Shown piece by piece: positions 23,044 through 30,876 of a stretch of DNA of 36,532 nt (position 1 is its first letter; every line of letters starts with the position of its first letter). Source of the stretch: Halovenus rubra (GTDB lineage Archaea > Halobacteriota > Halobacteria > Halobacteriales > Haloarculaceae); assembly GCF_026586665.1 (NCBI RefSeq), contig NZ_JAODIY010000011.1, positions 1-36,532 on the forward strand. The letters are read 5' to 3'. Below the pieces are notes generated by a model, which ran no database searches, had not been told where the DNA came from, and was given only the letters and a program-made list of their open reading frames with translations. A program made the position numbers and the translations under genes.

Positions 23044-24501
23044 ATGAGTACAGGAACCGGCCTCACGATGGCCTCGATGTCTACCTATGCGATTCTCGGG
23101 TGTGGAAGCGTCGGGCACGTCGTCGCCGATGAACTCGTCGCCGAAGGAAAGGAGTTACTCATTGTCGACCACGACGAGGGGCGTGTCGAGGCACTTCGTG
23201 ATCAAGACCTTGACGCCCGCCAGGGAAACATACAGAGTAACGAGGTTGCCGAGGAGATTGCCGACCGAGATGTTGTTCTCATTCTCTCCTCAGATGTCGA
23301 AGCGAACGTGCAGGCTATCGAAAACATCCGAAACCACAGCGATGAGCAGTTTATCGTTGCCCGAGCATCAGACCCTGTCTCGGGCGATGAGCTGACCAAG
23401 GCGGGCGCAGATGTCGTTATTAATCCCTCTGCCGTCATTGCAGACTCGGCACTGCGTGCGCTCGAAAGCGGCGAACTCGAACATCGTGCACACCAGCTTG
23501 CTGAGGTTATCGACGACACCGACACCGAGATGGCGATCCGCATCCATCGGAGTCCGGACCCGGACTCAATTGCAAGCGCCGCAGCGCTGAAAACCATCGC
23601 CGAGAGTCGCGAGGCAGACGCAGATATTATTTATGACGGCGAAATCGGCCATCAAGAAAATCGTGCGTTCGTCAACCTGCTTGGAATCGAACTTGTCTCG
23701 GTCGAAGAGACTGACGAAGGCGATTACGATACAATCGCGCTGGTCGACCATGCCAAAGCTGGTGAGCCCGAAGAGGAGTCGGGTGCCGACATCATTATCG
23801 ACCACTACGAACACGACCACGACCACGAGTCGACGCTTACTGACATTCGTCCAAACGTCTCCTCAACATCGACAATTTTGACGAAGTACATTCAGGAACT
23901 CGACCTCACACTCGACCAAACAGTCGCGACTGCCCTGCTTTATGGAATTCGTGCGGAGACACTCGATTTTAAACGCGACACCACGCCGGCAGACCTTACT
24001 GCTGCAGCGTACCTCTACCCCTTTGCGGACCACGACACACTCGAACAGGTCGAATCCCCCTCGATGTCCGCGGAGACACTGGACGTACTCGCCGAAGCAA
24101 TTCGTAACCGTGAGGTCGAAGGGTCCCATCTTGTCTCAAACGCCGGCTTCATCCATGACCGCGACGCACTCTCTCAGGCCGCCCAGCATCTTCTTAATCT
24201 CGAAGGAATTACCACAACAGCCGTCTTCGCTATCGCCGACGACGTAATTTACCTCGCGGCGCGCTCGAAAGATATCCGGATGGATATTGGAAAAGTACTC
24301 GAAGATGCCTTTGGGGATATCGCTGACGTGGCCGGGCACTCGACTGACGCTAGCGCAGAGATTCCATTGGGTATTTTCACAGGCATTGAAGTAAGCGAAG
24401 ATAACCGCGAGACGCTGCTCGAACTAACCGAAGAAGCAGTCAAAACGAAGCTCTTCGAAGCGATGGGTGTCGAAAGTAGCAGCAACGGAAATAGTAGCTA
24501 A
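23044..24501 (+). CDS. TrkA-N / DHH phosphoesterase fusion protein
   Basis: The 485-residue protein joins three parts. Residues 16-135 form a Rossmann TrkA-N (RCK) domain with GCGSVGHVVADEL (G-x-G-x-x-G). About residues 155-300 form a DHH phosphoesterase domain with HRSPDPDSIASAAALK (motif I) and ALVDHAKAGE. A DHHA1-like C-terminal part follows (about 330-470; GSHLVSNAGFI and IYLAARSKDIRMDIGKVL). The family includes c-di-AMP phosphodiesterases and RecJ-like nucleases; the TrkA-N fusion is common in haloarchaea and suggests nucleotide or K+ sensing. The characteristic DHH triplet is DHY (253-255) here, followed by a His-rich EHDHDHE stretch. A 5' fragment of this gene is also present at 16478. 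Confidence 0.92.
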   Translation: MSTGTGLTMASMSTYAILGCGSVGHVVADELVAEGKELLIVDHDEGRVEALRDQDLDARQGNIQSNEVAEEIADRDVVLILSSDVEANVQAIENIRNHSDEQFIVARASDPVSGDELTKAGADVVINPSAVIADSALRALESGELEHRAHQLAEVIDDTDTEMAIRIHRSPDPDSIASAAALKTIAESREADADIIYDGEIGHQENRAFVNLLGIELVSVEETDEGDYDTIALVDHAKAGEPEEESGADIIIDHYEHDHDHESTLTDIRPNVSSTSTILTKYIQELDLTLDQTVATALLYGIRAETLDFKRDTTPADLTAAAYLYPFADHDTLEQVESPSMSAETLDVLAEAIRNREVEGSHLVSNAGFIHDRDALSQAAQHLLNLEGITTTAVFAIADDVIYLAARSKDIRMDIGKVLEDAFGDIADVAGHSTDASAEIPLGIFTGIEVSEDNRETLLELTEEAVKTKLFEAMGVESSSNGNSS

Positions 24502-24804
24502 TTAGGCTCTGACTTCTTCTTCCTCGTTTTGTTTTGCTTGCTGGACTCGCTCTGCAAGGTCGTTGACAATGACGACGTCGCCGACCGACTGAACCCACCT
24601 GAAAGGAACGATAACACCACGGGCGCTGGCAGCCTCTTCGGCAAACAGCTCATGGTTCAACTCGTGAAGAGCCAGCCCAGTTACCTGTTGTGTGTCCAAC
24701 TCAAGACGGAGGTCCTCAATCTCTCCGAGAAAGACACCGTTGTTCGTGTAGACTTCTCGCCCGACAAGCGTCGTGATCTCCTGTGGAACGGAGTCGTTTT
24801 CCAT
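24502..24804 (-). CDS. PRC-barrel domain protein
   Basis: The 100-residue protein has a single PRC-barrel domain: LVGREVYTNNGVFLGEIEDLRLELDTQQVTGLAL near residues 13-47, with the second strand pair RGVIVPFRWVQSVGDVVIVND, and a charged C-terminal tail. PRC-barrels occur in ribosome maturation (RimM) and in archaeal CdpB-type cell-division proteins. The short haloarchaeal form with this N-terminus is close to the CdpB group, but I cannot separate the candidates. Its stop codon is directly adjacent to the DHH stop codon: TAA at 24499-24501 and TTA at 24502-24504 with no gap. A TATA-like ATTTAAAC is about 26 bp before the ATG. Confidence 0.85.
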   Translation of the reverse strand: MENDSVPQEITTLVGREVYTNNGVFLGEIEDLRLELDTQQVTGLALHELNHELFAEEAASARGVIVPFRWVQSVGDVVIVNDLAERVQQAKQNEEEEVRA

Positions 24805-24825
24805 ATTTCTTATCTCGTGGGGTAT

Positions 24826-24835
24826 TGTTTAAATT
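24826..24835 (-). promoter_or_regulatory. Probable TATA element of the PRC-barrel gene
   Basis: On the minus strand AATTTAAACA is centred about 26 bp before the ATG at 24804, typical for a leaderless haloarchaeal transcript. Confidence 0.45.
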
Positions 24836-24912
24836 CTTGTGCTCGGCTCCACGATGTTACCAGAAAATGGTTCGATGGAGGAGCGATGACAGAGCCCCGA
24901 GAATGTGGTCGC

Positions 24913-25470
24913 TTACTGTTTTAATACAGGGGTACGGAGGACAATCTGCCAGCTCTCTTTTTCGTTGACGACGAGGTATCGTTCCTTCGCCGAGTTCTCG
25001 AACGTATTACTTTTGCCGTTGATTTCGGTTTCGATTTTTCTACTGTAGGCAGCATCAACGAGGGCTGTCTTGCGAGAGCCAAGGTCGTTTATTGTGCGGC
25101 TTTCGAGTTGGCTTTTTTGTTGTGGTCCCCGTTGTGCAAGTTCTCGTATCTGCCTGACTGTCAGCCCCTCTGTGGTAGTGCTGATTCCGTCGATACTGGT
25201 AATAGTCAGCTCTGCTTTTTCGAGAAACTGCGCGTTTTGCGACGACCCAATCTGGCTGACAGCGTCGTTGGACATCACCGTGTCAAGTTTCTCTTTTGTT
25301 GCTTCAGGATCGTCGTACAACTGCTCTTGTAGAGTAATGTACGAGTTAACAACCGCTTCAGGACTACTCGTATCGATAGTCTCGTCGGACCACGGGAGAG
25401 AATCGAGACAGCCGGCAGTTGCGGTCACAAACCCGACACCACAGCCAGCGAGGAGTTCTCGACGCTTCAT
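24913..25470 (-). CDS. Module 2 Tat-type lipoprotein, paralogue of 18788-19336
   Basis: The 185-residue protein starts MKRRELLAGCGVGFVTATAGC. The twin arginines are at residues 3-4 and the probable lipobox cysteine is Cys21. The SPEAVVNSYITLQEQLYDD and ALVDAAYSRKIET segments match the module 1 lipoprotein, and the rest aligns loosely over the length, implying common origin. It ends with KESWQIVLRTPVLKQ, compared with DQWKIIGIVSNIQQ in its paralogue. It lies at the 3' end of module 2, 97 bp after the permease, and has a possible promoter of its own (CCTAATAGC on the minus strand, ~24 bp upstream). In module 1 the paralogue comes first instead. Confidence 0.82.
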   Translation of the reverse strand: MKRRELLAGCGVGFVTATAGCLDSLPWSDETIDTSSPEAVVNSYITLQEQLYDDPEATKEKLDTVMSNDAVSQIGSSQNAQFLEKAELTITSIDGISTTTEGLTVRQIRELAQRGPQQKSQLESRTINDLGSRKTALVDAAYSRKIETEINGKSNTFENSAKERYLVVNEKESWQIVLRTPVLKQ

Positions 25471-25567
25471 ACATCATGCCCACGGAAGCACGCTATTAGG
25501 GGGTTCTCCAGCGTTTCTGTGACAGCAACACCGGATGTCCGGGCTGATATAAACGAGGTAGGCGGTA

Positions 25568-26743
25568 TCAGCTACGGAGTGCGTCAGCCGGCCGTTCCCG
25601 GGAGGCCTTCCAGGCTGGGAGAATCCCTGCGAGAATACAGATGAACACTCCAAAGCCAAAGGCACCAGCTAGATACCGCCAGCTGTTAGGTTGGAAAGCC
25701 ATCGGGTCACCGAGTAACGCGTCGTTGATTATGGCTCCAGCACCCACAGCAAGGCTGACGCCGACGATAGCAGCGAGTAACCCCATAAAGACCGTCTCTA
25801 TCATCATGATTGCGAGAATGTCTAGGCGTCCATAGCCAACAGCCCGGAGCACGCCGATTTCTTCCCGACGCTCGCGGGCGCTCATGAGTTGAACATTTAT
25901 AATACTGACACCAGCGACGAGCAGCGCAATCGCGCCAACCCCGAGAAGGAACCGGTTGGTTGAGGTCAACTGCTGTTCGATTGTTTCGGCCTCCTTTTTC
26001 TTGTTCTCGACAGTGAACTTGTCTTGGTCCTTGCGAAGCGGTCCGTTCAGTTCGCGCTCGAGTTCTTTGGCTATCTCGTCTGCCTCGATTGCGTTTTCAG
26101 CATAGATGATAACGCCGCTGTATGGCTGGCGGGCGGGTTCAACCAGTTCAATCGGAAGCAACGCCGAACCTCCGGTATTTTCGAGCGATGAGAATCCTTC
26201 TGGCGATTCAATCAGTGCAACAATTCGCTGGAGACGCCCGCCGACTGTCACCGGGTCTCCGACTTCGAGTTCGTCGTACCGGGCGGTCCGCTGGTCGACC
26301 AATGCACCACTGTTCCAGTTGTCGGGAATCTCGCCTTCGACAACGTCGTAGGTTAGCTGTGGGTTGGTTACACCCATCGCCCGAGAGGGTATCTGAATCT
26401 CATCGGTCGAACCGCTCCTGGTTGCAGTTTCTCCTTGCCGAACGACAGTCATCTTTGCGTCCCCAGCAATCTCTCGAATGTCTGCCAAACTGCGCTCGTC
26501 AAGTTCTGGGGCATCCTTACCAGAGAAGAACTGCTGTGGGGATTCGATACGTACCTCGTTGCCGAGATCACCAAGGTTCTCCTGTTGGCTCGCTTCAAAC
26601 GAGAGCCCAAAGATTCCGAGTCCACCAATAGCAACCACACCGATTGCAACGGTCAGAATCGCAAGCGCGGTCCGAACTTTTGCTCGGCGGAGATTCCGGC
26701 GTGCTAGATAGGTCCGAGGGAAATACCGCCGGAGGAAACTCAT
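25568..26743 (-). CDS. Module 2 FtsX/MacB-type ABC permease
   Basis: This 391-residue protein is the paralogue of the 21669-22850 permease. The two share MSFLRRYFPRTYLARRNLRRAKVRTALAILTVAIGV at the start, the coupling segment SARERREEIGVLRAVGYGRLDIL, and a C-terminus PAWKASRERPADALRS. It has one N-terminal helix, a large exposed domain of about 220 residues and three more helices. It overlaps the ATPase by 4 bp (ATGA at 26740-26743) and is followed by the lipoprotein, so it belongs to the minus-strand operon. The external domain has diverged more than the transmembrane parts, which would fit a different substrate. Confidence 0.95.
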   Translation of the reverse strand: MSFLRRYFPRTYLARRNLRRAKVRTALAILTVAIGVVAIGGLGIFGLSFEASQQENLGDLGNEVRIESPQQFFSGKDAPELDERSLADIREIAGDAKMTVVRQGETATRSGSTDEIQIPSRAMGVTNPQLTYDVVEGEIPDNWNSGALVDQRTARYDELEVGDPVTVGGRLQRIVALIESPEGFSSLENTGGSALLPIELVEPARQPYSGVIIYAENAIEADEIAKELERELNGPLRKDQDKFTVENKKKEAETIEQQLTSTNRFLLGVGAIALLVAGVSIINVQLMSARERREEIGVLRAVGYGRLDILAIMMIETVFMGLLAAIVGVSLAVGAGAIINDALLGDPMAFQPNSWRYLAGAFGFGVFICILAGILPAWKASRERPADALRS

Positions 26744-27519
26744 CGGCCCTCACCTCTGGTCGTGGAATCTGATGCAGGCTCGTTACTGTTACCGGTGGTT
26801 TGGGCTGTGCCAGTTGTCGGCGAGAGCTCAGCATTCAACTCAGCGTCGGAGGACTCACTCTGGCTGAGCGTTCCGTCGACAAGTTCGAGAACCCTGTCAC
26901 TGAAGCTGGCGACGTACTCGTCGTGTGTGACGGCGACGACGGTAACGTCTTCCCCTGTACTCTCCAGCAACGTCGATAACACCTGTTTGCCGGTCTCTCG
27001 GTCGAGGTTACCGGTCGGTTCATCGGCCAGTATCAGGTCTGGGTCGTTTATCATAGAGCGCGCGATAGCGACTCGTTGTTTCTGCCCGCCGGAGAGTTCA
27101 GCGGGGTAGTGTTCAAGCCGGTCACCGAGTCCAACGGCATTCAATAACTCGTTTGCGCGCTGTTCGGTCGCTGACGGGTCCGGTTCGAGCATCCGAGGCA
27201 CGGCGACGTTTTCGAGCGCAGTAAGCGTCGGAATCAGTCCATAGCTCTGGAAGACAAAGCCGATTGTCTCCTTACGAACGCCGGTCCGGTCACGGGCGCT
27301 GTAGCTCTCGATGTCGGTCCCTTTGAGCGTGACTGAGCCGGATGTCGGCGTGTCGAGTAGGCCAAGAAGATTCAACAACGTCGATTTCCCGCTTCCACTC
27401 GGACCGACAACGGTAACGAATTCGCCGGCTGTGATACTGAAGGAGACATCGTCGAGAGCACGGACGGTGTCAGCACCGCCAGCGAACTGCTTGCTAACGG
27501 AGTCGGCTGTGATGAGCAT
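26740..27519 (-). CDS. Module 2 ABC transporter ATPase (LolD/MacB type)
   Basis: This 259-residue ATPase is the paralogue of 20935-21672. Walker A GPSGSGKST, signature LSGGQKQRVAIARSM, Walker B DLILADEP, GNLDRETG D-loop and VAVTHDEY H-loop are all present. An unrelated tail of about 35 residues (SSDAELNAELSPTTGTAQTT) follows residue 225. It overlaps the permease by 4 bp. The gene upstream is the surface protein, whose stop codon lies a few bp from this gene's ATG, giving an operon order of surface protein, ATPase, permease, lipoprotein. Confidence 0.96.
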   Translation of the reverse strand: MLITADSVSKQFAGGADTVRALDDVSFSITAGEFVTVVGPSGSGKSTLLNLLGLLDTPTSGSVTLKGTDIESYSARDRTGVRKETIGFVFQSYGLIPTLTALENVAVPRMLEPDPSATEQRANELLNAVGLGDRLEHYPAELSGGQKQRVAIARSMINDPDLILADEPTGNLDRETGKQVLSTLLESTGEDVTVVAVTHDEYVASFSDRVLELVDGTLSQSESSDAELNAELSPTTGTAQTTGNSNEPASDSTTRGEGR

Positions 27520-27523
27520 CTAT

Positions 27524-29110
27524 CTATGACCGTCGTCTGTAAACAACTGCGCCAGCGACGAGCGCGAGGGTTACCAGTATACCACCCACCAGCTGAGGCG
27601 TGTCTGCGGGGAGTGAACTGCCACTTCCCCCGCCGCCATCTGTCCCTGCATCGAACTCGGGGAGTGACGAACTCCCTCCTTGTCCACCACCGGGACTGAC
27701 ACCGCTCTGTCCGCCGGTTTTGTGGTCTAATTCGACAACGCTAGTGTATTGGGTTCCTTTGTAGACGTAGCTGAGTTCCACCGGTATCGTGTCCCTGTCG
27801 CCCGAGACTGTCGCCGAAATCCGCTCAAGTGGCGTAAATGTCCCACTATCAATCGAGCCGGCGAAGAACTCTCCGGAATCGCCAGGCGAGACGCCGTTCT
27901 TCTCTGCGATACGAACAGTGACACCGGTTACAGGAGATTCTCGGGTGTTTGCCAGTTCGCCGCTGATACTGACGCTGTTGCTGCCGGCGATATTAAGATT
28001 CGTCAACTGGACTGGCGGGATGTTTCGTGGGCCCTCGTACGGTACCGACACTGTTGTCGACTGCGCGACACCGTCAATCTGGTACTGAATCTGCAGCGGG
28101 ATACTCTTGCGGTTCGCACCCAGCGACGCCGTGAGGTCGAAGCTGCCGGTTCCCTGCCTTTCGACGCTGTTGATGTACGCCTGTGGTGATGGGCGGGTCG
28201 GCTCGACACCCTGTTCGTCAACAGGCGTTATCCGGACGTTCTGTGCGGTGATATTACCTTCAGTGTATAACGAGCCGTTGAGACGGACACCGTTTGGCGC
28301 AGCAATGACACTCGCCTCTGCGAGACCAATCTGGACGGATTCTCCCTGGTCAGGAAAGTCGACGCTAACTGGGTGCATTGTTTCCCACGATTCGCCATCA
28401 GACGTTTCGTATCGGAGTGAAACGTTGAATTCGTGAGTGCCGACCGGCACGTCCCGTACGGTAAACTTGAGATCTTTGCGTTCCGATGGGCCAAGAGACG
28501 TAATCACGTCTCGGGGGTTGACAATATCAATATCCATCGCGTCGGGCCCCGCAAGGTCAGCCTCGATACGTCGGAGCGACTCGTTGTGCGGGTTACCAAC
28601 AGCCAATGAGACCGTGCGCTCGGTCCCACTGAGTGCTGGCTCGGCCGTCAAATCGACGACCGGTTCTGGATTCGACACCTCGATTTTGATGGATTTCTCG
28701 ATGGTCTCGACTGCCCGCCCACGGTCTTTCTCGATTGCAAGAACTGCCCGAAACTCGGTAATTCCGGTGTCGTCAACAGTGATATCGTTAAATCTGACCG
28801 TATCTTCTGGATTTTCTCCCCCAACACGGAAGTTGAATATGTCGCGTTGTGCGTGTACTGTTCCGTCTCCGTCAACAATGGTAACAGTATCAACCAGATA
28901 TGGCTTGTTGACATCGTTCTGGACTGTTATGCTCAAGTCGACCGAGCCACCAACCCACACGTTCTTGTCGTCGGCACTAACCGAGACATTCAGGTCTTCA
29001 TCAGCGTCTGTCGCGCTTGCGGGAGCAACCCATATCAGCGAAAGGATGCCAGCTGCACAGACGACCGCTAGGACGGTGTAAAAAAGTCGTTGACTCTGTC
29101 CGCGATTCAT
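27524..29110 (-). CDS. Module 2 exported Ig-like/CARDB-type surface protein
   Basis: The 528-residue product is the paralogue of 19333-20928. The chosen ATG (29110) opens a Sec signal (RLFYTVLAVVCAAGILSLIWVAPASATDADED). An upstream start at 29146 would put 12 further residues before it. Beta-sandwich repeats include DDKNVWVGGSVDLSITVQNDVN and TERTVSLAVGNPHNESLRRIEAD, and the last repeat (PPVQLTNLNIAGSNSVSISGELANTR) matches APVQLTEISVGGTGTVIIEGKVANTR in the paralogue. A Gly/Ser-rich linker is followed by a terminal membrane helix (LVGGILVTLALVAGAVVYRRRS). It is probably on the cell surface, and heads the module 2 operon. Confidence 0.85.
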   Translation of the reverse strand: MNRGQSQRLFYTVLAVVCAAGILSLIWVAPASATDADEDLNVSVSADDKNVWVGGSVDLSITVQNDVNKPYLVDTVTIVDGDGTVHAQRDIFNFRVGGENPEDTVRFNDITVDDTGITEFRAVLAIEKDRGRAVETIEKSIKIEVSNPEPVVDLTAEPALSGTERTVSLAVGNPHNESLRRIEADLAGPDAMDIDIVNPRDVITSLGPSERKDLKFTVRDVPVGTHEFNVSLRYETSDGESWETMHPVSVDFPDQGESVQIGLAEASVIAAPNGVRLNGSLYTEGNITAQNVRITPVDEQGVEPTRPSPQAYINSVERQGTGSFDLTASLGANRKSIPLQIQYQIDGVAQSTTVSVPYEGPRNIPPVQLTNLNIAGSNSVSISGELANTRESPVTGVTVRIAEKNGVSPGDSGEFFAGSIDSGTFTPLERISATVSGDRDTIPVELSYVYKGTQYTSVVELDHKTGGQSGVSPGGGQGGSSSLPEFDAGTDGGGGSGSSLPADTPQLVGGILVTLALVAGAVVYRRRS

Positions 29111-29248
29111 ATGCCCCACTTTCGAATACACCTCAAAAAACACCACTACGCCGTTTCCGACTCGGAAACAGCTACAGCCACAGGTTCGTCACTTGCACCC
29201 ATATACCATGACCAGAACCCTCATTCCTGCAGGACGTAATATCCAGCT

Positions 29249-29902
29249 ATGCCGTCGACAATCGTCCATATGGCGTTTGCGGCGCTGATTGCAGCCGCTC
29301 TTCTCGGACGGTCGTTCGACAGAAAATCGATGGTGATTGTGCTCGGGGCAGTGGGGATTATCGACTTCGATTCGTTTATCCCACTTGTTATCGGGTTTGG
29401 TCACCGAGCAATCTTTCATAACCTGTTGATTCCCGTTCTCGGAGCCGTACTGGTGGTTGCCGATGTTTACATCCGCGAGGAGTCAGTCCTGCTCAAAAGG
29501 TGGGGACGGTGGGGGGTTCGGGTTGCGTGGGTCGCGATTCTTTGCTATGCTTTCGCCGGTGTATTGCTCGATATGACTGACGGCGTCGTCAACCTGCTCT
29601 GGCCGGTGCACGACCAATTTTATACCCTCAGCGGGCAGATAGAGCTTTCCGACCAGCGCGGGTTGGTCCAAACGTTCATTGAATGGGGCGGCGAGGACGG
29701 TGCTCCCGCGCCCGAAGCGGTCGGCAGCACGGAGGAGGTTGATATCACGACTGGTGTTGACCCCGGTGGGCCAGCCACACCCGACGAGGACCCTGAACGA
29801 ATCTTCCCAGTTATCGGCGCAACGTGGGAGTTACTTGTAGTTGTCACTGGAACGTTCGTCACTGCAGCCCGGTTTCAGCTCGACGAACGACCCGAGAAGT
29901 GA
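29249..29902 (+). CDS. YdjM-like metal-dependent hydrolase (membrane-bound)
   Basis: The 217-residue protein has several hydrophobic helices in its first half. The characteristic pair of motifs comprises an early His in IVHMAFAALIAAAL and AVGIIDFDSFIPLVIGFGHRAIFHN (about residues 33-58). Its Asp and His residues are expected to bind metal in the YdjM/DUF457 family of membrane-bound hydrolases. Substrate and reaction are not established for the family. An acidic linker of about 45 residues (GPATPDEDPER) precedes a last hydrophobic segment. It lies ~140 bp from module 2 and is divergent to it, so it is probably independent. Confidence 0.82.
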   Translation: MPSTIVHMAFAALIAAALLGRSFDRKSMVIVLGAVGIIDFDSFIPLVIGFGHRAIFHNLLIPVLGAVLVVADVYIREESVLLKRWGRWGVRVAWVAILCYAFAGVLLDMTDGVVNLLWPVHDQFYTLSGQIELSDQRGLVQTFIEWGGEDGAPAPEAVGSTEEVDITTGVDPGGPATPDEDPERIFPVIGATWELLVVVTGTFVTAARFQLDERPEK

Positions 29903-29974
29903 GCATAGGTCGATAACGACTGTCACTGCAATCGACGGGGAACGGTTATTGTACAGGCGGTCGGTGTATGCAGT

Positions 29975-30556
29975 ATGGCAGATTCACCAATGACACGGTT
30001 CCCAGTACCTGCTGTCGAAGAGCTCCCCGAAGACATGCAAGAGCGCGTCCATGACGAGCGTGAGCGATCTGGTTTTATTCCAAACGTCTTCCTTGCCTTT
30101 GCATACAAACCAAAGCAAGCCCGCGCGTTCTTTGATTACTACGACGCCATTATCGACGACTCACCACTCGCACGCGAAGAGATTGAAATGGTTGTGGTCG
30201 CAGTAAGTGGCACCAACGACTGTCTGTACTGCGTTGTCGCTCACGGTGCACTGGCGCGCATCTACGGAGAGGACCCACATCTCGCCGAGCAGTTAGCGAC
30301 AAACCACCGGACTGCAAATATTAGTGACCAACATAAGGCGATGTGCGACGTGGCGGTCACACTCACTGAAAATCCAGCTGCTGTTGACGAAAGCGATATT
30401 GAACGACTACGCCAACATGGCTTCTCGATGGAAGAGATATGGGATATCGCCAGCCTTACTTCGCTGTTCAATCTCTCGAATCGCATGGCACACTTCGCTG
30501 ACTGGCGTCCCAACGACGAATTCTATCGGCTTGGCCGCGACCAAGGCGACGACTGA
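29975..30556 (+). CDS. Peroxidase-related enzyme (AhpD/carboxymuconolactone decarboxylase family)
   Basis: The 193-residue protein carries the redox motif CLYCVVAHG (about residues 88-96), the C-x-x-C...H arrangement of the AhpD-like alkylhydroperoxidase fold. The fold is all-helical and should be soluble. The N-terminal GFIPNVFLAFAYKPKQARAFFDYYDAI is typical of the peroxidase-related subfamily (TIGR01926-like), and the C-terminal FNLSNRMAHFADWRPNDEFYRLGR completes it. The likely function is reduction of organic or hydrogen peroxides, with an unknown reductant. A TATA-like GGTTATTG lies about 29 bp before the ATG. It is probably transcribed alone. Confidence 0.88.
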   Translation: MADSPMTRFPVPAVEELPEDMQERVHDERERSGFIPNVFLAFAYKPKQARAFFDYYDAIIDDSPLAREEIEMVVVAVSGTNDCLYCVVAHGALARIYGEDPHLAEQLATNHRTANISDQHKAMCDVAVTLTENPAAVDESDIERLRQHGFSMEEIWDIASLTSLFNLSNRMAHFADWRPNDEFYRLGRDQGDD

Positions 30557-30876
30557 CGGCCACCCGCAGTCTATTCTATGAATACACAGCCAACTAGCAG
30601 CAGTACAGGCCACTATTCTAAACAATACGATATAGTACAGAAATAAATTTCTGTGTTTATATTTATCTATGGCAAATAGCCGGTATCGAGAGCAATCGGA
30701 GTTGTATTTTAGATTAAACAGCCACTCAAGCCTAACAAAGCGTACTTTTACTTTTCTAACTCCCAGGCACGATTAGTAAGACATCATACACATCAAAAAC
30801 AGATATTGTATACAAATCCGTCATTCGGTAGCACAACTCGGAAAGTGTTTTAACGGTGTAGCGTCTGGATATGATA
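30557..30876. other. AT-rich gap with an inverted repeat
   Basis: I see no gene in these 320 bases. A perfect 7-bp inverted repeat, ACAGAAA-TAAA-TTTCTGT (30637-30654), is followed by T-rich sequence about 80 bp after the upstream stop codon. It could act as a terminator-like structure or protein site. The promoter of the ABC gene is at its right end. Confidence 0.45.
30847..30854 (+). promoter_or_regulatory. Probable TATA element of the ABC exporter
   Basis: GTTTTAAC is centred 27 bp before the ATG at 30877. This spacing favours that start over the ATG two codons upstream (30871). Confidence 0.45.

Noticed and set aside
26122-26711. Long plus-strand frames opposite the module 2 permease
   Set aside because: They are shadows of the permease gene, whose motifs are clear on the minus strand.
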